Below are positions 51,536-60,692 of a stretch of DNA of 64,000 bases, in pieces (position 1 is the stretch's first letter; every line of letters starts with the position of its first letter). The position numbers and the translations under genes are program-made. Below the pieces are notes generated by a model, which made no database searches, was not told the origin of the DNA, and saw only the letters and a list, made by a program, of their open reading frames with translations. The stretch is from Chloroflexota bacterium (GTDB lineage: Bacteria; Chloroflexota; Ktedonobacteria; Ktedonobacterales; JADMIN01), in contig JAJPKE010000034.1 in NCBI GenBank assembly GCA_021323855.1, forward strand, positions 62,001-126,000. The letters are read 5' to 3'.

Positions 51536-52165
51536 CTAGATGAGGCGCCCAAGATGCTCGCACTCCGCCCACCCTTCGAGTGTGCCATGTACATCGCCGT
51601 TGCAAACGGCCAGACGCATGCGAATGATGGCGCAGTTGGGGATGCTCCCGAGGGTGAAGTCGCCAACGTTGGCACAGAAGGAGCGAACCGTCGCGGTGAT
51701 ATTGCCACCGTGCGCGGCAACCACGATGCTATCACCGTCTCTGCCGTCGAGCGCCTGGCAGAAACCATCGCGCATACGGGCGACGAGCGTATGATAGTCT
51801 TCGCCATCGGGAAAGCAGGCATCGGCAACGCCAGCAGCCCAGGCCGCGCAAATGGCATCATGCTGCGCCCAGGCCTCCGGCGTCGGTGGCTGGCGTTCCA
51901 GCGCGCCGACATTCACCTCGCGAAACTGTTCCAGCACCATCACCGGCAAGTCCAGCGGCGCAGCGATAATCTGCGCCGTTTGCACCGCGCGTTTGAGCGG
52001 CGAAGCGTAGACCGCCGTGATGCCGCGATCACGCAGATAGCGTGCTGTTTCTTCCGCCTGGCGCACACCGTTCTCAGTCAGCGGATAGTCCACCAGGCGG
52101 TACGAGAACTGGCGCGTAATATTCGCGGGATTCTCGCCGTGGCGCACAAAATAGACGGTATTCAT
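51536..52165 (-). CDS. Histidine phosphatase (phosphoglycerate-mutase-like)
   Basis: A 209-residue member of the histidine-phosphatase superfamily. The catalytic RHG motif is YFVRHGENPAN, followed by DYPLTENGVRQAEETARYL, VYASPLKRAVQTAQIIA and the second-His segment VVAAHGGNITATVRSF. The substrate is unknown; phosphoglycerate, alpha-ribazole phosphate or a nucleotide are options. Being next to the BtuF-like gene it might be a CobC-type phosphatase, but this is only contextual. Confidence 0.85.
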   Translation of the reverse strand: MNTVYFVRHGENPANITRQFSYRLVDYPLTENGVRQAEETARYLRDRGITAVYASPLKRAVQTAQIIAAPLDLPVMVLEQFREVNVGALERQPPTPEAWAQHDAICAAWAAGVADACFPDGEDYHTLVARMRDGFCQALDGRDGDSIVVAAHGGNITATVRSFCANVGDFTLGSIPNCAIIRMRLAVCNGDVHGTLEGWAECEHLGRLI

Positions 52166-52183
52166 TGTTCTGGTAATATCCTT

Positions 52184-52570
52184 TCAATTCGCCAGAACAA
52201 TCGGGCGTGCCCAGCGGACGATCTGCCGCGTGCGGGCTACCAATTCCGCCGCCGTATCGCCAACCTCTATATCAGCCTCGTCCACGGTCTTGCCTTGCAG
52301 GAAGGCGCCCGGATGGTACGGCGAGAGGAGAGCGAGGTCCGCCAGTATCTCCGGCGGCGCGCCAACCAGCTCGCCCAGCGCGCGCAGATCGTGATCGTAG
52401 GGCGCGCGGGCATCGTTACGCAGCACATAGACCGCCTGCAACACCTTCTCCGCCACCTGATTGCAGAGGTCGGCGCAATTATAGAGATTGCCAGCGGCCT
52501 GCGCCAGTGCTGCACTCGCCAGGTCTTGCGCGGCCTCGGCATACATGCCAAGCGCTTCATCCAGGCTCAT
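52184..52570 (-). CDS. HEPN-domain protein
   Basis: A 128-residue helical protein of the HEPN type: MYAEAAQDLASAALAQAAGN, LYNCADLCNQVAEKVLQAVY, then HDLRALGELVGAPPEILADL. HEPN domains are often RNases in toxin-antitoxin pairs or scaffolds. The classical R-x4-6-H RNase motif is not obvious. No MNT partner is adjacent; it lies between a histidine phosphatase and a PIN toxin. Confidence 0.65.
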   Translation of the reverse strand: MSLDEALGMYAEAAQDLASAALAQAAGNLYNCADLCNQVAEKVLQAVYVLRNDARAPYDHDLRALGELVGAPPEILADLALLSPYHPGAFLQGKTVDEADIEVGDTAAELVARTRQIVRWARPIVLAN

Positions 52571-52728
52571 ATATACCCCCAAACTGGATTGGTGCTGTTT
52601 CTCTTGTGAAGTGTCTCACTTTCCATTTTAGTCGCTGCCTGCTAGAATAGGTGCGCCACAAGAGGTGCGGCATGTAGTCTCTGGCAATGGAGGGAGAAAC
52701 AGCATCCATGAGACATACTCGATTCTGG

Positions 52729-53184
52729 TCACGGCACAAAGAGTGATCCGGCCTGCTGTGGTGATAGTGGTGGGATTGCTGAGTGTTGAAACCCTTTCAC
52801 ATCCCTGGTAATGATATGTTGACATCCGGCAGCCATCGCAGCAGCGATCTGCACATTGTCCTCATAATCATTACCCGACATCTGATATGCCGCGTTCAGC
52901 ATCACCAGGTCTACCGCAATGATGGTAAATCCGGTAAGACATGTTCCGATGCTCACCTTCGCCTGCACAGGCCCCGCGTGCTGCCGGCAAATGTAATAAA
53001 TATCCGTGATCGAGGAAGAGGTGAGGTATGCAACCAGTAACCCTCTATCGCGGGCATCCCACATGCTTTCTGCCGCAGAAAGAAACTGCTGCCGATTCAA
53101 CAGCAGATCAAGCATCACGTTAGTATCTATGAGAGCGTGGAGCGGCGACTGGCCGCCCCCTCCTGTAGAGGGAGGAACCGTCAC
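52729..53184 (-). CDS. VapC-like PIN-domain toxin
   Basis: A 151-residue PIN-domain ribonuclease. Acidic catalytic residues are visible in HALIDTNVMLDLLLNR (Asp), QFLSAAESMWDA (Glu), SGNDYEDNVQIAAAM (Asp) and HIITRDVKGFQ (Asp). Its ATG overlaps the stop of the partner at 53181-53184 (ATGA), the usual order antitoxin then toxin. RNA cleavage is the family function. Confidence 0.85.
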   Translation of the reverse strand: MTVPPSTGGGGQSPLHALIDTNVMLDLLLNRQQFLSAAESMWDARDRGLLVAYLTSSSITDIYYICRQHAGPVQAKVSIGTCLTGFTIIAVDLVMLNAAYQMSGNDYEDNVQIAAAMAAGCQHIITRDVKGFQHSAIPPLSPQQAGSLFVP

Positions 53185-53489
53185 TTTTCCATTCCCCGTT
53201 CTCCCAGCCAGCGCGCGACTTCTTCATCGGTTGGCGGCTCCTTCCCTGGTACCTCCGCCAGTCCAACCATAGCGCGCCAGCTTGGGCGTTGCGCGGAGGA
53301 ATCTGACGTAGATTGAACCGATGATGGTGTCGTTTTGAGAAGGCTTGGCCCGTGCCCCATCTTCAGATAGGCTCGCGCTATCAACTCGATCCCCAACTGT
53401 AATTGTTCCTGCTCCGTCAATGTCGTGACGATGGATTGCAGAAGAGCGTCCTTATCCGGTTGCGTGTTCTGCGTGTTTGATGTTGACAT
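53181..53489 (-). CDS. Probable antitoxin of the PIN toxin
   Basis: A 102-residue protein immediately upstream of, and overlapping, the PIN toxin gene. The C-terminal VGLAEVPGKEPPTDEEVARW followed by LGERGMEK is typical of short toxin-binding peptides of VapB-type partners. No clear ribbon-helix-helix or AbrB motif was seen at the N terminus; its middle is helical (TLTEQEQLQLGIELIARAYL). Confidence 0.7.
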   Translation of the reverse strand: MSTSNTQNTQPDKDALLQSIVTTLTEQEQLQLGIELIARAYLKMGHGPSLLKTTPSSVQSTSDSSAQRPSWRAMVGLAEVPGKEPPTDEEVARWLGERGMEK

Positions 53490-53525
53490 ACGAGAGTTCT
53501 CCCCTGGCGACTGATATTTCTGACA

Positions 53526-54869
53526 TTACCCCAACAAATCAGCCGCCAGCGTTGCGCGTAGCTCCGCGATGGGGACGCGGCGCTGCGCCATCGAGTCGCG
53601 CTCGCGGATCGTCACCTGCTGATCTTCCAGGCTCTCGAAGTCCACGGTGCCGCAGTAGGGCGTGCCAATCTCATCCTGGCGGCGATAGCGTTTGCCGATG
53701 CTGCCGCCGGTTTCGTCGTATTGTGTCAGACCGAGCGGGCGCACCTCGTCATGCACTTTGTGGGCCAGTTCGACCAGCGGCTCCTTCTTGGAGAGCGGCA
53801 TCACGGCGACTTTCACCGGCGCGAGGCGTTTGTGCAGGTGCAGCACCACGCGCGTGCCGTCGCTGACCTCTTCTTCGTCGTAGGCGTCGCAGAGGAAGGC
53901 CAGCGTCGAACGATCTGCGCCGACCGACGTTTCGATGATGAATGGGATATAGCTCTTCTTCTCGGCGTCGTCGTAGTACGAGAGATCTTTGCCGCTGTAT
54001 TCCGCGTGCCGCTTCAGGTCATAGTCTGTGCGGTCGTGAATGCCCTCGATTTCTTTCCAGCCAATCGGAAACTCGTATTCGATATCCATCGCCGCGCGGG
54101 CATAGTGCGCCAGTTCATCAGGGCCGTGCGGATGCCAGCGCAGATGCTCCGCCTTCATCCCCAGGCCGAGATACCAGTTCCAGCGTTGCTCGCGCCAATA
54201 CTCGAACCAACGCTCCTCGCTTGTGGGGTCAATGAAGAACTGCATCTCCATCTGCTCGAACTCGCGTGTGCGGAAGATGAAATTGCCAGGGCTGATCTCG
54301 TTGCGGAACGCCTTGCCAATCTGCGCGATGCCGAAAGGCAGCCGCTTGCGCATGCTCTGTTGCACGTTCTGGAAGTTGACATAGATGCCCTGCGCCGTCT
54401 CCGGGCGCAGGTAGACCAGTCCGGCGTCTTCTTCCACCGGCCCCATATAGGTCTTGAACATCAGATTGAACTTGCGCGGCTCGGTCAGCGTGCCCCGCAT
54501 GCCACAGTTCGGGCACACGTCGGGGTCGCCGCTCATCTCCGCCACATGGTCGGCGCGGAAACGGCTCTTGCAGTTCGTGCAATCCACCAGCGGATCGGTG
54601 AACACTTCCTCATGGCCGGAGGCCTGCCAGACACGCCGCGCCATCAGGATACCGGCGTCCAGCCCCACCACGTCGTCGCGCATGCGCGTCAGCGTGTCCC
54701 ACCAGGCGCGTTTGACGTTATTCTTGAACTCGACGCCGAGAGGGCCGTAATCGAAGACGGCGTTCAGTCCGCCGTAGATTTCGCTGCTGGGGAAGATAAA
54801 GCCGCGCCGTTTGCAGAGCGAAATAATGTCTTGCATACGGTCTGATTCTTTGTTCACTGCTTTTTCCAT
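53526..54869 (-). CDS. glyQS: Glycyl-tRNA synthetase, dimeric type
   Basis: A 447-residue alpha2-type class II synthetase charging tRNA-Gly. It starts MEKAVNKESDRMQDIISLCK and continues RRGFIFPSSEIYGGLNAVFD as in the family; motif 2 region FGIAQIGKAFRNEISPGNFI and the C-terminal anticodon domain (IRERDSMAQRRVPIAELRAT) are clear. AGGAG precedes the ATG at 54869. It lies alone with a leader of about 210 bases and a good promoter on the minus strand. Confidence 0.95.
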   Translation of the reverse strand: MEKAVNKESDRMQDIISLCKRRGFIFPSSEIYGGLNAVFDYGPLGVEFKNNVKRAWWDTLTRMRDDVVGLDAGILMARRVWQASGHEEVFTDPLVDCTNCKSRFRADHVAEMSGDPDVCPNCGMRGTLTEPRKFNLMFKTYMGPVEEDAGLVYLRPETAQGIYVNFQNVQQSMRKRLPFGIAQIGKAFRNEISPGNFIFRTREFEQMEMQFFIDPTSEERWFEYWREQRWNWYLGLGMKAEHLRWHPHGPDELAHYARAAMDIEYEFPIGWKEIEGIHDRTDYDLKRHAEYSGKDLSYYDDAEKKSYIPFIIETSVGADRSTLAFLCDAYDEEEVSDGTRVVLHLHKRLAPVKVAVMPLSKKEPLVELAHKVHDEVRPLGLTQYDETGGSIGKRYRRQDEIGTPYCGTVDFESLEDQQVTIRERDSMAQRRVPIAELRATLAADLLG

Positions 54870-55089
54870 CAGGAACGACTCCTCTCGGTTTCATAGACTG
54901 GTGCCAATCAGAGAAATCACGCCAATCACACAAAGAAAGAGAGGCGCAGGAACGGATGATTCCCCGCCTCCGTGGCCCAGCGACGTTGCTTTGCTGGCGC
55001 GGTATGAATAGGCTGGCGCTTCTTCGCTGTCTGCGATATGCCGTTGTGAGCGTATGATCGTGTGTTCGTCTGAGCAAATATCACCTCGC
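54870..55089 (-). other. Long leader of the glycyl-tRNA synthetase gene
   Basis: About 210 bases between the promoter at 55090-55119 and the start codon. The conserved T-box sequence TGGNACCGCG was not found. Some short inverted repeats are present but no clear terminator. Its purpose is unknown. Confidence 0.4.
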
Positions 55090-55119
55090 ATGATATGCCG
55101 CGCGCAAGATGTGTGTCAA
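55090..55119 (-). promoter_or_regulatory. Promoter of the glycyl-tRNA synthetase gene
   Basis: On the minus strand, TTGACA (55114-55119) and TATCAT (55090-55095) are separated by 18 bases. The -35 is perfect and the -10 matches four of six positions. Confidence 0.65.
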
Positions 55120-55240
55120 TTTCCGTTCCAGCGCCTGCTGCAATTGAGGCCACTCCGGGCGGTGATGATGGTGATGGCACGATACGTGGGAGTTATTCTT
55201 GAGTGGCTACGCTTTACAGTAACTTTGCGCACTCAGGTGT

Positions 55241-55270
55241 ATGTCATTTCGCCACGTGATACGGTATAAT
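55241..55270 (+). promoter_or_regulatory. Promoter of the gene at 55395
   Basis: TATAAT at 55265-55270 with ATGTCA at 55241-55246 (4 of 6 to TTGACA) and an 18-base spacer. About 120 bases to the start codon. Confidence 0.55.
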
Positions 55271-55394
55271 GGTGCGGCGCGAAATGGCGACCGCAGACAG
55301 GAGTGAGGTCGTTTTTCTCGTTGGGTAGGCGTTCAATTATTCATGAGTAAGCGCAGGTTCGCGGCGTTGGCGCGGGCGCATCAGGAGGGTTTCC

Positions 55395-56363
55395 ATGCCG
55401 GGCGAACACAGGGAAAGTGCAGAGCGACAGCCCTCCGTTCTTCCATCGGACATGACCAACGATCCAGAGAATCAAGATGTCTTCGCTTCGTCCACTGCAT
55501 CGGCCACTCAGACACCGCCGCCAGATGCCAGAGAGAGCGCAGATAGCGCCGAACGATCAGACCGACCTATACCCCTGCGCGAGGCGGCTCAGGCAACCCT
55601 GACCAGAGCGCCAGCGACACCCACCAGCGAAACCGCAGCACATCCAGCGGAGACGCAGGCTGGCGCTGCTCGCCGCCCAGCGATTTCGCGTCCGCCCGGC
55701 TCGTTCAGCAGATTCCGGCGCCCGCTGCTCATTCTCACTGGCGCGGCATTGATTATTATCACGCTCGTCTTGCTATTGACCACGAGCGTGCGCGGCGGCA
55801 GCCCGACCACGGCCCACCACCCGCCAACGGCAACGCCGCGCCCAACGGCCACGGCGACGAAGATTCCTTCGCCTACCGCCATGCCCGGCTTCCAGCTTTT
55901 TGTTGATACTACCGATGGCTTTATGCTGCAATATCCGGTCGGCTGGGTCCAGCATCTCAATAATCCCGGCGCGGAGTTCTCAGATGACGCTGGCAATCCG
56001 ACGTTTGAGATGCAGGTGTTGCTACCAAGCGATTCCGCCGCCGCCGGTCTGACGGGCGACCCCAACGATCCGCAATCCTGGGTGAACTTTGCCATGGAAT
56101 CCTTTGCCACGCAATACGCTGGGCAATTCCAGGAGGACGCCGGGCCACTGCCAGCGGCGCAGTTCGCTGGCGCGACATGGCAGACAGCGCGCGGCATCAT
56201 CACCGATCAGGTGCGCATCCGCGTGCAGGTCTACGCCACTGTCTATCAGGGCAAGCCCTATATCATCAGTCTCTTCGCATCGGATGACGCCTTCAGCGTC
56301 GCGGATACGGTGTATTTCCAGCCTATGCGCTTGAGCTTCCAGTTTCTCCCGCCAACACCATAA
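55395..56363 (+). CDS. Membrane-anchored protein with a secreted PsbP/DUF1795-like domain
   Basis: A 322-residue protein. A cytoplasmic Ser/Thr/Pro/Ala-rich region of 115 residues is followed by one membrane segment (LLILTGAALIIITLVLLLTT), a Pro/Thr linker, and an extracellular domain (FQLFVDTTDGFMLQYPVGWV, then ISLFASDDAFSVADTVYFQP) resembling PsbP-like folds. Similar proteins are common in Chloroflexota; function is unknown. AGGAGGG precedes the ATG. Confidence 0.68.
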   Translation: MPGEHRESAERQPSVLPSDMTNDPENQDVFASSTASATQTPPPDARESADSAERSDRPIPLREAAQATLTRAPATPTSETAAHPAETQAGAARRPAISRPPGSFSRFRRPLLILTGAALIIITLVLLLTTSVRGGSPTTAHHPPTATPRPTATATKIPSPTAMPGFQLFVDTTDGFMLQYPVGWVQHLNNPGAEFSDDAGNPTFEMQVLLPSDSAAAGLTGDPNDPQSWVNFAMESFATQYAGQFQEDAGPLPAAQFAGATWQTARGIITDQVRIRVQVYATVYQGKPYIISLFASDDAFSVADTVYFQPMRLSFQFLPPTP

Positions 56364-56366
56364 GAC

Positions 56367-56390
56367 GACAACACGACAACACGACAACAC
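56367..56390. repeat. Tandem 8-bp repeat
   Basis: Three head-to-tail copies of GACAACAC directly after the stop codon of the preceding gene. Confidence 0.8.
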
Positions 56391-56430
56391 GGCAGAGCTG
56401 GTGAGGCCATCTGGTTCCGATTGGTTCAGG

Positions 56431-58170
56431 ATGGAGGGTCATCAGCAATCAACAGCAGAAAGTCGAGCAGAGACTATGGCATTGCGCTCCAGCGAAAACG
56501 CCGCGCATGATAGCGCCGCCTCCGGTACTGCGGAAGAGGCGAACGGCGCCTCTACTGTCACAGCGCAAGAAGATACCGCCAGCGTCGCCGCAGCACACGT
56601 GGGCGGAGTGGGGCGCTGGCAGTTGCGCACGCTGGTGTTTATCGGCGGCTTCTCCTCGCTAGCGCTGGAGATGTGCGCGCCGCGTCTGCTCGCGCCCTAT
56701 TTTGGCACGTCGCTCTTCGTCTGGGCCAACACCATTGGCTTCTTCCTGCTCTATCTCGCGCTTGGCTATTTCATCGGTGGGCGCATCGCAGACCGGCACC
56801 CCAGCTATCGCCTGCTGGCTACCCTCACCACCATCGCTGCGCTCAGCATTGCGTTGATCCCGTTCATCAGCAGCCCAGTGCTGGATTGGTCGGTGCAGGG
56901 ACTCAATAATGTCGAGGCTGGCGTGTTCTATAGCTCGATGGTGGCCGTCATCTTGCTCTTTGCTGTGCCAGTGACGTTGCTAGGCATTGTCTCGCCGTTT
57001 GCCGTGCGCCTGAGCGTGCGGCATGTCAGCGGAACGGGTCGCAGCGCAGGCAATCTCTATGCGCTCTCCACGGCGGGAAGCATCCTGGGCGCGTTCGTTT
57101 CCGTGCTGGCGCTGATCCCGTATCTCGGCGTGCGGCGCACGCTGCTGGCAACCAGCGCCGTGCTGCTCTTGGCCTCGCTCTGGGGGCTGGATATGCCGCT
57201 GCGGCTGCCCTTCGGTGGGCGGCTGCGGGCACGCTGGCCCGTCACACTACTGGGGCTACTCATTCTTGTGCCGGTGCTGCTGCCGCAGGTGGCGCCACTG
57301 GGGCCGCTGAAGGAGATACCAGGGCTGATCTATTACAAAGAGTCGCTCTACAACTACATCCAGGTGGTGCGGACGAAGGACGGCACGACCGAGCTAATTT
57401 TGAATGAGGGGCAGGCCATCCATTCGATCTACAGCCCCGATGACATTCTGACCGGATGGTACTGGGACTATTTTCTGGCCGCGCCGTATTTCAATGCAGG
57501 CGCGGCGGCGGGGCGCGTTCACCGTGTGGCGATCATCGGGCTGGCGGCGGGGACTATCGCGCGCCAGTTTACGGCTGTTTATGGTAACATCCCCATAGAT
57601 GGCGTCGAAATTGATCCCGATATCGTCGCCGCCGGACGCACATATTTTGGCATGACAGAGCCGAATCTTTCGGTCTACGTCGCTGATGGACGCACATTCA
57701 TCCGCACGACCAAACACACCTACGATGTGGTAGCGATAGATGCGTTTCAGCAGCCATATATTCCCTTCCAACTGACGACCAAAGAGTTCTTTCAGGAGAT
57801 ACGCGACCATCTCTCGCCAACGGGTGTGCTATGCCTGAATACAGCGCATACGCGCACTGATTACCGGCTGGTGCAGGCGTTCGTCAATACATTGGCGACG
57901 GTCTTTCCCAGCGTCTATATGTTCAATGTGCCTGGTACGCTCAATACGGAAATCATGGCAACGGTCCATCCAACGACGCTGGCGACCTTCGAGAACAATT
58001 TGCAGCAGATTGCGCCAGGCTCACTGATGAGCATCGTTGCCAATGAAGTTGCGCCCGTTGCGCAGGTGGCGCACGCACAGCCCGGCGGTCTGGTCTTTAC
58101 GGACGATCAGGCGCCCATCGAGCAAATTACCGATCAACTGATACTCAACTATATCCAGCAGGGAAACTAA
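56431..58170 (+). CDS. Fused membrane/spermidine-synthase-like protein
   Basis: About 579 residues. After a hydrophilic N terminus, about eight membrane helices follow (FIGGFSSLALEMCAPRLLAP at the first). The C-terminal 270 residues are a spermidine-synthase-like methyltransferase fold: VHRVAIIGLAAGTIARQFTA, VEIDPDIVAAGRTYFGM, and VVAIDAFQQPYIPFQLTTKE. The usual polyamine-site residues are not conserved in an obvious way, so it may not make spermidine. Fusions of this kind are known in bacteria and of unknown role. The start at 56431 is uncertain. Confidence 0.82.
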   Translation: MEGHQQSTAESRAETMALRSSENAAHDSAASGTAEEANGASTVTAQEDTASVAAAHVGGVGRWQLRTLVFIGGFSSLALEMCAPRLLAPYFGTSLFVWANTIGFFLLYLALGYFIGGRIADRHPSYRLLATLTTIAALSIALIPFISSPVLDWSVQGLNNVEAGVFYSSMVAVILLFAVPVTLLGIVSPFAVRLSVRHVSGTGRSAGNLYALSTAGSILGAFVSVLALIPYLGVRRTLLATSAVLLLASLWGLDMPLRLPFGGRLRARWPVTLLGLLILVPVLLPQVAPLGPLKEIPGLIYYKESLYNYIQVVRTKDGTTELILNEGQAIHSIYSPDDILTGWYWDYFLAAPYFNAGAAAGRVHRVAIIGLAAGTIARQFTAVYGNIPIDGVEIDPDIVAAGRTYFGMTEPNLSVYVADGRTFIRTTKHTYDVVAIDAFQQPYIPFQLTTKEFFQEIRDHLSPTGVLCLNTAHTRTDYRLVQAFVNTLATVFPSVYMFNVPGTLNTEIMATVHPTTLATFENNLQQIAPGSLMSIVANEVAPVAQVAHAQPGGLVFTDDQAPIEQITDQLILNYIQQGN

Positions 58171-58184
58171 GGAGCAGAGCGGCG

Positions 58185-59471
58185 ATGAGTGTAACGGCGA
58201 TTGTCGGCGCCCAATGGGGCGACGAGGGCAAAGGCAAGATCATAGATGAACTGGCCGGCCAGGCGGAGTATGTTGTGCGTTATCAGGGAGGCAGCAACGC
58301 CGGGCATCGCATCGTCTTCGATGATAGTGAGTTTGCCTTTCACCTCGTGCCCGCCGGTATCCTGCATCCAGGGGTGCGCTGCATCATCGGCAACGGCATG
58401 GTGGTGGACCCGCGCGCGCTCATCTCCGAGTTGGAAAGCCTGCGCAAGATGGGTGTGGACACCACTCGCCTCTACATCAGCGAACGCGCGCATGTCGTCA
58501 TGCCGTATCACATCGTGTTGGACCGGCTGGAGGAAGAGAGCCGTGGCATCGAGAAACTCGGCACCACCGAACGCGGCATTGGCCCCGCCTATGTAGACAA
58601 ATATTCGCGCGTCGGCATACGCATGGCGGACCTGCTGGACGTTGACCATTTCCGCTCCAAGCTGGCTCCTGTACTGGCCCACAAGAATCGCATGATAACG
58701 CAGATTTATGGGCAACAGCCGCTCTCCCTCGAAGAGATTCACACCGAATACGTCGGCTACGCCCAGCAGTTGCGCCAGTATATTACCGACACACAGGCCA
58801 TTCTGCACAAAGCATATAAGGAGCGACGCGCGATTCTGCTGGAAGGCGCGCAGGGCGCGTTACTGGATATTGACTTCGGCACCTACCCCTTCGTCACCTC
58901 ATCCTCGACGGTCGCCAGCAACGCCGCCACCGGCGCTGGTCTGCCGCCGCGCAGCATTCAACATGTGCTTGGCGTCTTTAAGGCGTATATCACGCGCGTC
59001 GGCAGCGGTCCCATGCCAACGGAACTCTTTGGCGAGGAGGGGAGCAGGTTGCGCGAGGCTGGCCATGAATATGGCACGACCACTGGACGCCCGCGCCGTT
59101 GCGGCTGGTTCGATGCGGTGGTTGGTCGTTTCGTCGTGCGGCTCAACGGCTTCGATAGCATGGCGATCATGAAGCTGGACGTGCTGGACGAGATGCCAAC
59201 CGTCAAGATTTGCACCGGCTATAAGCTGGGCGACCGTGAACTTTCCGCGCCGCCTGCCAACCTCAACGAATTTGCCTCCTGTGAGCCGGTCTATGAGGAA
59301 TGGCCCGGCTGGGAAACCTCTACCAAAGGCATCACAGACTGGGATGCGCTACCGGAAAATGCCAGACGCTATCTCAAGCGCATCGAAGAAGTGCTGGAAA
59401 CGCCGCTCGCGCTGATCTCCACGGGTCCGGGGCGCAGCGAAACTATTCACCTGCGCGAATTGAACGTCTGA
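58185..59471 (+). CDS. purA: Adenylosuccinate synthetase
   Basis: A 428-residue enzyme converting IMP, aspartate and GTP to adenylosuccinate. The GTP/IMP-binding N terminus is VGAQWGDEGKGKIIDELAG (catalytic Asp13), then VVRYQGGSNAGHRIVF (His), GNGMVVDPRALISELESL, and TTTGRPRRCGWFDAV, all conserved. AAGGAG precedes the ATG at 58185. The preceding membrane gene ends 15 bases upstream, so both may share a transcript. Confidence 0.96.
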   Translation: MSVTAIVGAQWGDEGKGKIIDELAGQAEYVVRYQGGSNAGHRIVFDDSEFAFHLVPAGILHPGVRCIIGNGMVVDPRALISELESLRKMGVDTTRLYISERAHVVMPYHIVLDRLEEESRGIEKLGTTERGIGPAYVDKYSRVGIRMADLLDVDHFRSKLAPVLAHKNRMITQIYGQQPLSLEEIHTEYVGYAQQLRQYITDTQAILHKAYKERRAILLEGAQGALLDIDFGTYPFVTSSSTVASNAATGAGLPPRSIQHVLGVFKAYITRVGSGPMPTELFGEEGSRLREAGHEYGTTTGRPRRCGWFDAVVGRFVVRLNGFDSMAIMKLDVLDEMPTVKICTGYKLGDRELSAPPANLNEFASCEPVYEEWPGWETSTKGITDWDALPENARRYLKRIEEVLETPLALISTGPGRSETIHLRELNV

Positions 59472-59500
59472 AAACCGTCTGAACACAAAGGCCGGCATAA

Positions 59501-60499
59501 ATGCAAGAAGGCTGGGGGCGACGCTACGAACTGCTCACGCTGGACCATGAGACGCTGGCCACGCTGATGGAGCCGGTGGCGGCGGGGCGTGCCATCGCCA
59601 CAGCGGAGCCGGTGGGCGGCGGGCTGGTGAACACCAATTACCGGGTGACGCTCGACGGGCTGGATGGCGCGTTCGTCCTGCGGCTCTATGTGCGCGACCC
59701 CTCCGCCTGCCATCTGGAATGTGATATCAACCGGCTTGCCCATGAGCGGGTGCCGATGCCTGATATCCTCTACGCCGACCCCGGCGGTGAACGCTTCGGA
59801 CGCCCCTATATGGTGACACGCTGGGTAGAGGGCCTCAAGCTGGACACGCTGATTGCCGGCAGCGATGGCGCAACCATTGGCGCAGCGGCGGAGGCGGTGG
59901 GCGCGACACTGGCGGCGCTCAGCAGCTATCACTTCGCGGAGCCGGGCTTCTTCGGGCCGGAGTTGACCATTCGCCAGCCACTCGGCACGCCACGCGAAAA
60001 CGTCGTTGGCTATGTGCAGCAGTGCCTCTTTGAGCGTGGCGCCGGTCAACGGCTGGGCGACGATCTGACACGGCGCGTCTGGGCGCTGCTCACCGAGCAT
60101 GCAGAGATGTTGGACGCACTGGACGGACCGGCGACGCTGGTGCATGGTGATTACAAGGCGCAGAATCTCCTGCTGCGGCAACGAGCGGATGGCGGCGACA
60201 CCTGGGAGATGGCGGCGGTGCTGGATTGGGAGTTTGCCTGCGCGACCACGCCGTTCTTCGATCTGGCGATTCTGCTGCGCTACGCGGATACACTGCCGCC
60301 AGCTTTCGAGCATGGTGTCATCGCAGGCTATCAGCGCGCTGGTGGCAGCCTGCCGCGCGAATGGAAGCGCATCACCAAGCTGTTGGACCTGCTCAACCTC
60401 TGCGACTTCCTCACCACACCCAACCCACGCGATGCAATGGTCGCCGATGTCACCCGCCTGCTCTGCGCCACCATCGAAGGGTGGGAGAGCTACGCCTGA
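59501..60499 (+). CDS. APH-fold phosphotransferase
   Basis: A 332-residue aminoglycoside phosphotransferase/choline-kinase-type protein. The nucleotide- and catalytic region is TLVHGDYKAQNLLL (HGDxxxxN) followed by VLDWEFACATTPFFDLAILL (DWE metal site), and an N-lobe YMVTRWVEGLKLDTL. Substrates in the family include aminoglycosides, choline and other small hydroxyl compounds; it is not necessarily a resistance gene. It starts 30 bases after purA and may be co-transcribed. Confidence 0.85.
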   Translation: MQEGWGRRYELLTLDHETLATLMEPVAAGRAIATAEPVGGGLVNTNYRVTLDGLDGAFVLRLYVRDPSACHLECDINRLAHERVPMPDILYADPGGERFGRPYMVTRWVEGLKLDTLIAGSDGATIGAAAEAVGATLAALSSYHFAEPGFFGPELTIRQPLGTPRENVVGYVQQCLFERGAGQRLGDDLTRRVWALLTEHAEMLDALDGPATLVHGDYKAQNLLLRQRADGGDTWEMAAVLDWEFACATTPFFDLAILLRYADTLPPAFEHGVIAGYQRAGGSLPREWKRITKLLDLLNLCDFLTTPNPRDAMVADVTRLLCATIEGWESYA

Positions 60500-60538
60500 T
60501 ATCTGCAGCAAGCATTACTAGGACATAGCCCTAATTGG

Positions 60539-60566
60539 TTGCTAAGGACACAAGCAGCAGTATAAT
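60539..60566 (+). promoter_or_regulatory. Promoter of the TIR-helicase gene
   Basis: TATAAT (60561-60566) with TTGCTA (60539-60544) and a 16-base spacer. It precedes the start codon by about 125 bases in a stretch that is A/T-rich relative to the surroundings. Confidence 0.55.
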
Positions 60567-60692
60567 AGACTCTACAGCAAGCTCGACACATCATCCCGTA
60601 ATCATATTGAATTTTATGACTCTTTTGCATGCGCAATACCCAGCGCAGAGCATTCTATTTTCGTCCATTCTTGACCGAGAACTGGAGAAGCA

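Noticed and set aside
54870-55089. T-box riboswitch before glyQS
   Set aside because: The conserved TGGNACCGCG sequence and a terminator/antiterminator pair were not found.
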